DNA from: a bacterium
GTDB taxonomy: Bacteria > Fidelibacterota > Marinisomatia > Marinisomatales > Marinisomataceae
NCBI GenBank assembly: GCA_023255095.1
Contig: JALRJJ010000114.1
Span: forward strand, 1 to 5,328
Length of the DNA: 5,328 nt
Reading direction: 5' to 3'
The position numbers and the translations under genes were made by a program. This document shows, piece by piece, positions 1 to 5,328 of the stretch. Positions within the stretch are counted from its first letter, which is position 1. Each line of letters begins with the position of its first letter. The notes below the pieces were generated by a model. The model was not told where the DNA came from and made no database searches. It worked only from the letters and a program-made list of their open reading frames with translations.

Positions 1-15
1 AAAACAATTGAAGAT

Positions 16-975
16 TTATAGCTTACTAGGAACATCATAAAGTTTATTTTTCTTATTTTTATAAAGAGCATATTGAAATCCTTTATGAATTGAGGCATAG
101 CCAATTTCTCCATCTTTGCGTAAGGCAATATAGCCAACTTGGGATTTTGTATTCTTGCCCTCTTTTTTGATAATTCGCTCGACTGCTTCATTACAGGCCT
201 CCATTGGAGAAAGACCTTGGCGCATCAATTCCACCACTAAAAAACTTCCACAAGTTCGCATCACTAATTCACCAACTCCAGTAGCCCCTGCAGCTCCAAT
301 TTCATTATCAACAAACATTCCTGCTCCAATGATGGGGCTATCTCCTACTCGACCATGTAATTTGTAGGCTAATCCGCTTGTGGTGCACGCTGCCGCAATA
401 TTACCATTTTTATCTTGTGCTAATGACGTAATAGTGTCATGATCATCATTGGGTCCCCAAGTATCTTTGATATTATTATTACGTTTCCATTCTTCCCAAC
501 CCACAGCGGATTGTTCAGTTAACAAATTTTCCTCTTCAAACCCCTGTTCCTTAGCAAATTCCAAAGCTCCTTGACCAGCAAGCATGACATGATCTGTTTT
601 TTCCATCACTAGACGTGCAACTGAAATGGGATGTTTAATATTTTGCAAGAACGCTACGGAACCTGCATTACCTTGAGAATCCATAATTGAAGCATCTAAC
701 GTTACAATTCCTTTACGATCGGGTCTTCCTCCTAAACCTACAGATTGATTTTGAGCATCAGCCTCAGTAACGCGAACACCGGCTTCCACAGCGTCAAGAG
801 CACTTCCGCCAGCATGTAATATTTCTGCTGAAACCTCATTGGCTGGAATACCGTGATTCCAAGTTGAAATGACAATTGGATTTTGCGTATTTCTTTTCAC
901 TTTCTGATCTCCTGATGCGAGTAATGGACTTGCCAAGGTGAGAGCACTAGCCTTTAAAAAATTTCTTCTTTTCAT
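16..975 (-). CDS. N4-(beta-N-acetylglucosaminyl)-L-asparaginase (glycosylasparaginase), Tat-exported
   Basis: A 319-residue Ntn-hydrolase of the asparaginase 2 family. It hydrolyses the GlcNAc-Asn bond left after N-glycoprotein breakdown, releasing aspartate and the aminosugar. The N-terminus reads MKRRNFLKAS followed by a hydrophobic stretch to about residue 21, a twin-arginine signal; cleavage near ASG (20-22) is likely, so it should act in the periplasm or outside. The precursor should self-cleave between D180 and T181 in the HDTI motif, making T181 the nucleophile. The family's other active-site residues are visible: W39 (STWN), T199 (CTTSG), R209 and D212 (HGRVGDSP), and T232-G233. Length and sequence closely match the Elizabethkingia meningosepticum enzyme from memory. 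The start puts the RR motif at residues 3-4. No Shine-Dalgarno is visible, which is common in Bacteroidota. It begins 6 bp after the stop of the metallo-beta-lactamase gene, so it is the last visible gene of that operon. Only 15 bases follow its stop, and no terminator is visible there. Confidence 0.95.
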   Translation of the reverse strand: MKRRNFLKASALTLASPLLASGDQKVKRNTQNPIVISTWNHGIPANEVSAEILHAGGSALDAVEAGVRVTEADAQNQSVGLGGRPDRKGIVTLDASIMDSQGNAGSVAFLQNIKHPISVARLVMEKTDHVMLAGQGALEFAKEQGFEEENLLTEQSAVGWEEWKRNNNIKDTWGPNDDHDTITSLAQDKNGNIAAACTTSGLAYKLHGRVGDSPIIGAGMFVDNEIGAAGATGVGELVMRTCGSFLVVELMRQGLSPMEACNEAVERIIKKEGKNTKSQVGYIALRKDGEIGYASIHKGFQYALYKNKKNKLYDVPSKL

Positions 976-981
976 GGATGG

Positions 982-1911
982 TTATAAATCAAATTTTTGA
1001 CCCTGTTTAGCAATATTAAAACCTTTTTGAGTAAACTCCTTATATTTTTTTGAATCTTCATTCAATAATGGATTAGAGTGATTCAAATGAATGAAATAAA
1101 CTCCTTTTTTCTCCTTGTGTAATAAGTTCATAGTTTCAACAATGAACGGATGAGGTATTTCTGACATATCACGTCCTGGTAATTCATCAGTGTCGTAAAA
1201 TGTTCCATCAATCAGAGTGAAGGAATTTTCTTGAGCAATGGTTTGGATATTTTGATTCCATGTCTCCCATTTATCAATGTCTGGAACATAAAAAAGAGAT
1301 TGTTTTCCTTGAATCTGATAGGCTACGGTTTCAGAAAATTCATCTCGATGCGGAACAATGATTGGCTGGATTGATAAATCATTTGATAAAGATAGCGTTT
1401 GACGATCTTTTAAATCTATCAGCTTGATATTTTTCAAGGAAACTAATTGACTCCACGGACCATTTTTTTGCAGAAATTCTTTCATTTTCGGCATCACAAA
1501 GACTGGGATATCCTTTAACCCCATTACTTCTCTGCCCAAATGAATTAAACCTGAGTAATGACCAATGTGCGCATGAGTTAAAAAGATACCGGCCAATTGA
1601 TAGCTTGGTAGTTCTTGATGAAGGTAATTAAGTTGATCTGGAAAATCAGGAGTGGCATCGATAATCCAAAATGCTCTTTCGTTTGGGCTGACAATCGCTA
1701 AACTAGAAACATGCTTACTTTGTTTTGGATTGTCCCATAGATTAATACAGCATTCTTTCAAGCATCCAGATTGAGGATACCCACCATCTTGAGCAATTCC
1801 TAGAACAGTGATATAAGGGTTTTCTTGAGCAGTTACAACTCTAAAAGAAAGTATGATTACAAAACTAAAGAAAAAAACCCTAGCCGAATACTTGACCTTC
1901 ATCGGTTCCAT
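982..1911 (-). CDS. Exported metallo-beta-lactamase-fold protein, PqqB-like
   Basis: A 309-residue protein with an N-terminal signal peptide: basic residues, a hydrophobic core at about 12-22, and a likely cut after VVTA near residue 28. The mature part starts like PqqB-type MBL proteins (TVLGIAQDGGYPQ, 35-46). It then has a cysteine cluster (C50, C54, C55), the metal motif THAHIGH (H113, H115, H118), PHRDEFSET with H188, a PDIDKW motif (D211, D213), DGTF...ELPGRDMSEIPHPF (235-256, H254) and HLNHSNP (H275, H278). The usual HxHxDH aspartate is glycine here. These motifs match a known but uncharacterised MBL group often labelled 'coenzyme PQQ synthesis protein B'. A role in PQQ synthesis is unlikely, because the protein is exported and no other pqq genes are present. 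The start overlaps the acyl-CoA synthetase gene by 32 bp. Met4 (codon ending at 1902) is a serious alternative start: AGAAG (1912-1916) sits 9 nt before it but directly abuts Met1. The substrate is unknown. Confidence 0.85.
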   Translation of the reverse strand: MEPMKVKYSARVFFFSFVIILSFRVVTAQENPYITVLGIAQDGGYPQSGCLKECCINLWDNPKQSKHVSSLAIVSPNERAFWIIDATPDFPDQLNYLHQELPSYQLAGIFLTHAHIGHYSGLIHLGREVMGLKDIPVFVMPKMKEFLQKNGPWSQLVSLKNIKLIDLKDRQTLSLSNDLSIQPIIVPHRDEFSETVAYQIQGKQSLFYVPDIDKWETWNQNIQTIAQENSFTLIDGTFYDTDELPGRDMSEIPHPFIVETMNLLHKEKKGVYFIHLNHSNPLLNEDSKKYKEFTQKGFNIAKQGQKFDL

Positions 1912-3751
1912 CTTCTAAACTTTTTTTAGGTGCAGTGGATGGATCATACATTGCATCAATTTCTTTCTGATGTTTCTGGGAGACAACTTTACGTTTAATC
2001 GACATTTTAGGAGTCAGTTCGCCATTATCTACCGTCCATTCTTGCGGTATTAAGGTAAACTTTCTTACTGATTCATATCGAGAAAAATTGGACATTGTAT
2101 CTTTGACAATCAGATCAAACATTTCATAAGTGTCTTCATGCACGCACAAAGATTCATAACTTAATGATTGGAGTCCCTTAGAAGTTGCCCAATTACTTAA
2201 ATTTTCCCTATTAGGAACAATTAAAGCTGTAATAAAGTTACGGTCATCTCCTATCACACTACATTGCTCAATATATTTGTTGGAGGTTAAGGCAATCTCC
2301 ATTGGTTGAGGAGCAACATTTTTCCCTGCAGAGGTAACAATTAAACTTTTTTTGCGATCAGTGATTCTGAGGAGTCCATCTTCATCAAATTCACCGATAT
2401 CGCCAGAGTAGAACCAACCATCTTTATCAATCGCTTCATTCGTAGCTTCTTGATCTTTATAATACCCCTGCATGACATTATGACCACGACATAGAATTTC
2501 ACCATCTCCTGCGATTTTAACTTCAACACCTGGAATAGGTTTACCGACCGTTCCAAATTTAAAGAACTTTGGATTACCTAAAGTCATAACAGGACTGGTT
2601 TCTGTCAATCCATATCCTTCAATAATTGAAATACCAATTCCGCAGAAGAATGAACCCACTTCTTTCGAAAGTGCTGATCCTCCAGAAGAACAGGCTCTAA
2701 CATGTCCACCAAGCACTGCTCTAAACTTATGTAATACAAGTTTATCAGCAATGGCTAGTTGAAGTTTCAATAACAATGGAAGTGGCTGATTTTTTTGTAT
2801 ATATGGGACCGTTCTCGAACCAATTTTGATTGACCATTCGGCAAGCGAACGTTTGATTCCACTAGTGGCTTGAACATTCTCAATAATTTTTGCATGAATT
2901 TTTTCGAAAATTCGAGGTACGGCGGTCAAAAAAGTTGGTTTCACTTCCTGAATATTATTGATAACTAATTCCATGCTTTCTGCATAATAAATTTGCATTC
3001 CTTGATTAAAAATACAGTAATGACCTCCAACTCTTTCAAAACTATGACTGATAGGTAAAAAAGATAGGAATCGTTCAATCCCGTCTGCAGGCACCATATC
3101 AGGTTTCATTTGAAGAGCTAATTCAATCAGCTCCTGGATATTATTCAAATTATTACAAACATTCGCATGAGTCAGCATGACTCCTTTGGGAAGACCTGTA
3201 GTGCCACTGGTATAAATTAAGGTTAACAAATCAGTTTCTTCCACTGTGGTTGAATGAGCTCGAATATCATATTGATGATCTTTCAAATCGCAAACTGATT
3301 TAAATGTCAAAGCTTTATCGCCAGAGTAGGAGTCATCCATAATAATAATTTGCTGAAGATTGCAAGAATCATCAGATAACAAAGGGTAAATCTTGTCTAA
3401 TTGGACTTGATCATGCACAATAGCAATTTTACTCTCTGAATGTTTTACAACATATTGAGCTTGCTCAGGGATTAAGGTTGGATAAACGGGCACACTGACT
3501 GCTCGAATATGAGAAATGGCATAATCTGAGACAGCCCATTTTGGGGAATTTGATCCAATAATAGCTATTTTATCAGAATCATTTATCTGAAGATTTTTCA
3601 ATCCATTAGCAAAAGATTCAACCCAATTTTGCAGCTCGGTTAAAGTTACTCCATTCCAACTGCCATCTGATTGTTTGGTAAAAAAAGTTTGGTGGTTTGG
3701 TTTTTTTTCCACCATTTGTTGAAACATTTGCGGTATAGTTTTAAATGCCAT
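1880..3751 (-). CDS. Long-chain fatty acid--CoA ligase (AMP-forming acyl-CoA synthetase, FadD15/ACSL type)
   Basis: A 623-residue cytoplasmic or membrane-associated adenylating enzyme. It activates fatty acids with ATP to acyl-AMP and then acyl-CoA, for beta-oxidation or lipid synthesis. ANL-superfamily motifs appear in order: the P-loop YTSGTTGLPKG (180-190), FLPISHSFER (231-240), the GYGLTETSP core (379-387), YSGD (448-451) and DRKKSLIVTSAGKNVAP (465-481). The C-terminal domain runs to about residue 600. The A10 region reads ELTPKMSIKRK (578-588), with serine where I would align the usual lysine. A tail of about 22 residues after DAMY (599-602) looks longer than typical, and its codons overlap the next gene. 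The start is supported by AGGGGAG just upstream (3756-3762), with 4 nt between it and the ATG. This is the first gene of the three-gene minus-strand operon and is divergent from tRNA-Leu. Chain-length preference cannot be read from the sequence. The family assignment is firm; the exact subtype is inferred. Confidence 0.95.
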   Translation of the reverse strand: MAFKTIPQMFQQMVEKKPNHQTFFTKQSDGSWNGVTLTELQNWVESFANGLKNLQINDSDKIAIIGSNSPKWAVSDYAISHIRAVSVPVYPTLIPEQAQYVVKHSESKIAIVHDQVQLDKIYPLLSDDSCNLQQIIIMDDSYSGDKALTFKSVCDLKDHQYDIRAHSTTVEETDLLTLIYTSGTTGLPKGVMLTHANVCNNLNNIQELIELALQMKPDMVPADGIERFLSFLPISHSFERVGGHYCIFNQGMQIYYAESMELVINNIQEVKPTFLTAVPRIFEKIHAKIIENVQATSGIKRSLAEWSIKIGSRTVPYIQKNQPLPLLLKLQLAIADKLVLHKFRAVLGGHVRACSSGGSALSKEVGSFFCGIGISIIEGYGLTETSPVMTLGNPKFFKFGTVGKPIPGVEVKIAGDGEILCRGHNVMQGYYKDQEATNEAIDKDGWFYSGDIGEFDEDGLLRITDRKKSLIVTSAGKNVAPQPMEIALTSNKYIEQCSVIGDDRNFITALIVPNRENLSNWATSKGLQSLSYESLCVHEDTYEMFDLIVKDTMSNFSRYESVRKFTLIPQEWTVDNGELTPKMSIKRKVVSQKHQKEIDAMYDPSTAPKKSLEDGTDEGQVFG

Positions 3752-3755
3752 TACA

Positions 3756-3762
3756 CTCCCCT
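3756..3762 (-). promoter_or_regulatory. Ribosome binding site of the acyl-CoA synthetase gene
   Basis: The minus strand reads AGGGGAG, separated from the ATG at 3751 by TGTA. This is a strong purine-rich Shine-Dalgarno match, notable because Bacteroidota genes often lack one. The spacing is slightly short. It fixes the start of the 623-residue product. Confidence 0.6.
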
Positions 3763-3774
3763 ATTCTTATTCTA

Positions 3775-3805
3775 TTGACAAAGTACATACTTTAACAGAA
3801 ATTTG
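3775..3805 (+). promoter_or_regulatory. Candidate promoter of tRNA-Leu
   Basis: The plus strand has TTGACA at 3775-3780, a 17-nt spacer, then GAAATTTG at 3798-3805. The second box differs from the Bacteroidota -7 consensus TAnnTTTG at one position. Transcription would start near 3809-3813, a few bases before the tRNA 5' end at 3818. It occupies the same DNA as the opposite-strand promoter for the acyl-CoA synthetase operon. The fit in position and spacing is good, but the call rests on motif matching alone. Confidence 0.6.
3776..3797. promoter_or_regulatory. Near-palindromic site, possible operator
   Basis: Perfect 6-bp arms AAAGTA (3780-3785) and TACTTT (3788-3793) flank a CA centre. Matching outer TG (3776-3777) and CA (3796-3797) extend the symmetry to 22 bp with four unmatched positions. 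The site covers the -7 side of the operon promoter and the spacer of the tRNA promoter, where a dimeric repressor could block transcription. Fatty-acid regulators of the TetR and GntR families often bind symmetric sites of this size, but no regulator gene is present. It may only reflect promoter symmetry. Confidence 0.35.
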
Positions 3806-3809
3806 TCAA
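3779..3809 (-). promoter_or_regulatory. Candidate promoter of the acyl-CoA synthetase operon
   Basis: The minus strand has TTGACA (3809-3804), a 17-nt spacer, then GTACTTTG (3786-3779). This keeps the TTTG half of the Bacteroidota -7 box TAnnTTTG but lacks its leading TA in register. A TA one base away gives TACTTTG. Transcription would begin near 3772-3775, leaving a leader of about 20-25 nt before the ATG at 3751. It lies in the only intergenic stretch upstream of the three-gene operon and overlaps the tRNA promoter completely. Confidence 0.5.
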
Positions 3810-3817
3810 CATTATTC

Positions 3818-3901
3818 GCCGGGGTGGCGGAATTGGTAGACGCGCTGGTCTCAAACACCAGTGAGAGCAATCTCATGTCGGTTCGAGCCCGACCCTCGGT
3901 A
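3818..3901 (+). tRNA. tRNA-Leu (anticodon CAA)
   Basis: An 84-nt class II tRNA that reads UUG leucine codons. The acceptor stem pairs GCCGGGG (3818-3824) with CCTCGGT (3894-3900), including two G-U pairs, one of them at 1-72. The D stem is GCG/CGC (3827-3829 with 3841-3843), around a loop containing GG. The anticodon stem CTGGT/ACCAG (3845-3849 with 3857-3861) encloses the loop CTCAAAC, with CAA at 3852-3854. The long variable arm TGAGA-gcaa-TCTCA (3862-3875) is typical of leucine tRNAs. The T arm is GTCGG-TTCGAGC-CCGAC (3877-3893). The discriminator is A (3901), as leucyl-tRNA synthetase requires. CCA is not encoded, since CAAA follows, so it must be added after transcription. The gene stands alone, divergent from the acyl-CoA synthetase operon and convergent with the coiled-coil gene. 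Confidence 0.97.
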
Positions 3902-3902
3902 C

Positions 3903-3932
3903 AAAAAAAGGGGCTGAATACAGCCCCTTTTT
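3903..3932. terminator. Bidirectional intrinsic terminator
   Basis: A perfect 7-bp GC-rich stem GGGGCTG (3910-3916) / CAGCCCC (3921-3927) encloses the loop AATA. It is flanked by seven A on the left and five T on the right, so each strand sees a hairpin followed by a T run. On the plus strand it ends tRNA-Leu, immediately after the tRNA 3' end. On the minus strand it ends transcription of the coiled-coil gene, whose stop lies 24 bp away. Confidence 0.9.
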
Positions 3933-3956
3933 AGTTTAATTAACTTTTCTTAAAAT

Positions 3957-4439
3957 TTATTTTTTCTCTTCTTCTGGAGGGAAGACTTCATCCATTAGCT
4001 TTTTGATATCTTTTTTCATATCAGAAGCTTCTCTACGTGCGCGACGTTTTTCAGAATCAAAATTATCTTCTAAACCTTCAAGGTCTCTTTGCAGATTTTG
4101 AATTCTTTTAGTTAAATCTCTATCTACACGTTTAATTTCATAGGCTAAATCATCAATCAAACTGCCCAATGAGTCAGCCTTCGCATAAATAAGTTTGGTA
4201 TTTGCTAAAATCATTTCCTGACCTTGTTGAATTTTTTTTCCTTGACCAACATTATCTAACTCAACATTTTTAATACGTTGTTTGAATTCTTGATTGACTT
4301 GATCAACATGTTCAGATTGTTCCTGGCGTAATTGAGTCATTTCATTCATGGCTGAATTATATTGCATTAAAGAAAAACCAACGGCAACTACAAGAACAAA
4401 CATTAGAACGCTTAAAATTTTTTCTGTACTACTAAACAT
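3957..4439 (-). CDS. Small membrane-anchored coiled-coil protein of unknown function
   Basis: A 160-residue protein that I do not recognise as a named family. Residues 1-7 are short and polar, and residues 8-25 form one hydrophobic segment (ILSVLMFVLVVAVGFSLM) without an obvious cleavage site. This suggests an inner-membrane anchor with the rest in the periplasm. Residues from about 29 to 150 are strongly charged, rich in E, K, R, D and Q and almost free of proline, with heptad-like spacing of L, I and V, especially at 84-150. This predicts a long helical coiled coil, probably oligomeric. The C-terminus is acidic then basic (PPEEEKK). There is no cysteine. The start has GAGG (4447-4450) 7 nt upstream and places the hydrophobic segment at the N-terminus. 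It lies 68 bp downstream of lepB on the same strand, with its own promoter candidate, and ends before a bidirectional terminator. The coding call is strong; the function is unknown. Confidence 0.85.
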   Translation of the reverse strand: MFSSTEKILSVLMFVLVVAVGFSLMQYNSAMNEMTQLRQEQSEHVDQVNQEFKQRIKNVELDNVGQGKKIQQGQEMILANTKLIYAKADSLGSLIDDLAYEIKRVDRDLTKRIQNLQRDLEGLEDNFDSEKRRARREASDMKKDIKKLMDEVFPPEEEKK

Positions 4440-4446
4440 TATAATA

Positions 4447-4450
4447 CCTC
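4447..4450 (-). promoter_or_regulatory. Ribosome binding site of the coiled-coil protein gene
   Basis: The minus strand reads TTGAGG ahead of the ATG at 4439, with 7 nt between GAGG and the start codon. Core and spacing are canonical, which supports this start. Confidence 0.6.
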
Positions 4451-4468
4451 AATAATTAAATAAACAAC

Positions 4469-4498
4469 CAAAACTAATCACTAAAATGCAATATCAAA
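4469..4498 (-). promoter_or_regulatory. Candidate Bacteroidota-type promoter of the coiled-coil gene
   Basis: The minus strand has TTTG (4498-4495), an 18-nt spacer, then TAGTTTTG (4476-4469), a perfect match to the Bacteroidota -7 consensus TAnnTTTG. Transcription would start near 4462-4466, giving a leader of about 25 nt with the GAGG ribosome site. It sits inside the 68-bp gap after lepB, so the coiled-coil gene can be transcribed apart from lepB. Confidence 0.6.
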
Positions 4499-4507
4499 AC
4501 TTTTTTT

Positions 4508-5328
4508 TTAATTTGGAATTTTTCCAATTCTTGACAGACGAGGTTTATAGGAATCTAAATCCAGCGAAAACCAAGTGATTACCGGTTGTCCAAGAATTTT
4601 ATCTTCAGGAACAAATCCCCAAAAACGTGAATCTTCGCTATTATCTCGATTATCTCCCATCATCCAATAGTAGTTCTGATTTAATTGATAGGTTCCAAAT
4701 TCTTGAAGCGGTATTCCATTAATGTATATATACTGAAGATAGTTTTCTTTGAACATCTCTGACCAAGGATTAATTAATTTAGCCCCCTTTGATGGAACAT
4801 AATTTTTAAAAATGGACACATCTCCAGTCCTACGATAAATATCCATTGGGCTACTATTGGTAAAAGATAATTGTAAATCAAAATCTTCATTAATTAATTC
4901 TACTACGTTTCCTTCGTATAACAACAATGGAAAGATATATTCCCAATCCATAGCTAAGCTAATCTCTAAAATATCGCCTTTTTGCGGTATCTTTATTGCA
5001 GTCAGATTGTCTTTATTGCCTCTTTTGAGAAAAATATTATTATCGTTGACATTAGAATCCTGAGCTTTAAAATCTAGAAATTGTGCATTCTGAGGAAGAG
5101 GAATTAACTGATCATTAATGAATACTTCACGATTGACAATAGAAATAGTTTCTCCTGGTAATCCGATACACCTTTTGACATATTTATAAACTCCATCTCT
5201 AGGATATTCAAATACAACCACATCTCCTCTTTCAACCGATTTAAATGCCGGTAAACGATAATTAGGTAAAAAAGTAGGAATGCTCTTTGCAGTAAAAGGA
5301 ATCCAGACTTTTTGAGGAATTTGAATTC
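4508..5328 (-). CDS. lepB: Signal peptidase I, 5'-truncated by the window edge
   Basis: This is the C-terminal 272 residues of a type I signal peptidase, the inner-membrane protease that removes signal peptides from exported proteins. The reading frame stays open to base 5328, so the N-terminal membrane segments and the catalytic serine motif lie outside the window. A GTG at 5219-5221 is an internal valine in the run GDVVVFEYP, not a start. The catalytic lysine is in the box-D motif YVKRCIGLPGE (lysine codon 5174-5176). Box E, GDNRDNSEDSRFWGFV, lies about 175 residues later, near the C-terminus. The segment between the two boxes is longer than I recall for E. coli LepB, and the preceding WIPF...YRLPAF region resembles Bacteroidota LepB proteins. 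The stop codon TAA lies in a run of nine T on the plus strand, with no hairpin, so no terminator is evident before the coiled-coil gene. Confidence 0.93.
   Translation of the reverse strand, partial: IQIPQKVWIPFTAKSIPTFLPNYRLPAFKSVERGDVVVFEYPRDGVYKYVKRCIGLPGETISIVNREVFINDQLIPLPQNAQFLDFKAQDSNVNDNNIFLKRGNKDNLTAIKIPQKGDILEISLAMDWEYIFPLLLYEGNVVELINEDFDLQLSFTNSSPMDIYRRTGDVSIFKNYVPSKGAKLINPWSEMFKENYLQYIYINGIPLQEFGTYQLNQNYYWMMGDNRDNSEDSRFWGFVPEDKILGQPVITWFSLDLDSYKPRLSRIGKIPN

Noticed and set aside
155..367. Plus-strand open frame of 70 codons
   Set aside because: It lies wholly inside the glycosylasparaginase gene on the other strand, whose frame carries all family motifs. The plus-strand product has no recognisable features.
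982..1911. Assignment as true pqqB
   Set aside because: The protein carries a signal peptide, the metal motif differs from PqqB, and no other PQQ genes are present.
2341..2556. Minus-strand open frame of 71 codons in another frame
   Set aside because: It is a shadow of the acyl-CoA synthetase core motifs; there is no independent start signal.
4501..4509. Run of nine T after lepB as a terminator
   Set aside because: On the transcribed minus strand it reads as A, and no GC-rich hairpin precedes it, so it cannot be an intrinsic terminator for lepB.
4857..5063. Plus-strand open frame of 68 codons
   Set aside because: It is antisense to the signal peptidase gene, with low-complexity content and no ribosome site support.
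5219..5221. GTG as the lepB start codon
   Set aside because: The frame stays open upstream to the window edge and encodes typical signal peptidase sequence (WIPF, YRLPAF, ERGD), so this is an internal valine.
1..5328. CRISPR array, insertion sequence, phage or defence genes
   Set aside because: There are no regularly spaced repeats, no terminal inverted repeats with a transposase, and no gene resembling such systems.

Overview
The window looks like ordinary chromosomal DNA from a member of the Bacteroidota. It is AT-rich. The glycosylasparaginase resembles the Elizabethkingia (Flavobacterium) meningosepticum enzyme as I remember it. The signal peptidase has the long Bacteroidota-type layout. 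The tRNA lacks an encoded CCA end, and several intergenic sites fit the Bacteroidota promoter pattern (-33 TTG/TTTG, -7 TAnnTTTG). I cannot name a genus.

Layout, left to right. (1) Positions 16-3751 hold three tightly packed minus-strand genes, transcribed in the order: long-chain acyl-CoA synthetase (1880-3751), exported PqqB-like metallo-beta-lactamase-fold protein (982-1911, overlapping the previous gene by up to 32 bp), and Tat-exported N4-(beta-N-acetylglucosaminyl)-L-asparaginase (16-975, 6 bp after the previous stop). (2) Positions 3752-3817 are a 66-bp divergent intergenic region holding two face-to-face promoters built on one inverted repeat. (3) A plus-strand tRNA-Leu(CAA) lies at 3818-3901, followed by a hairpin with T runs on both strands. 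(4) A minus-strand gene for a small membrane-anchored coiled-coil protein (3957-4439) has its own promoter candidate. (5) A 5'-truncated minus-strand signal peptidase I gene (4508 to the window edge) follows.

How the genes relate. The left operon joins a cytoplasmic fatty-acid activating enzyme to two exported hydrolases. The asparaginase cleaves the GlcNAc-Asn link of degraded N-glycoproteins. The role of the metallo-beta-lactamase-fold protein is unknown, and nothing shows that the three share a pathway. Signal peptidase I would process exported proteins; Tat signals such as the asparaginase's are also normally cut by it. The neighbouring coiled-coil protein could be an envelope protein, but this is only inferred from its anchor.

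I see no CRISPR array, mobile element or new multi-gene system. The most interesting structure is the mirrored bidirectional promoter between the acyl-CoA synthetase operon and tRNA-Leu (3775-3809), with a near-palindrome over its centre. Next come the atypical metal motif of the metallo-beta-lactamase-fold protein and the unrecognised coiled-coil gene beside lepB.
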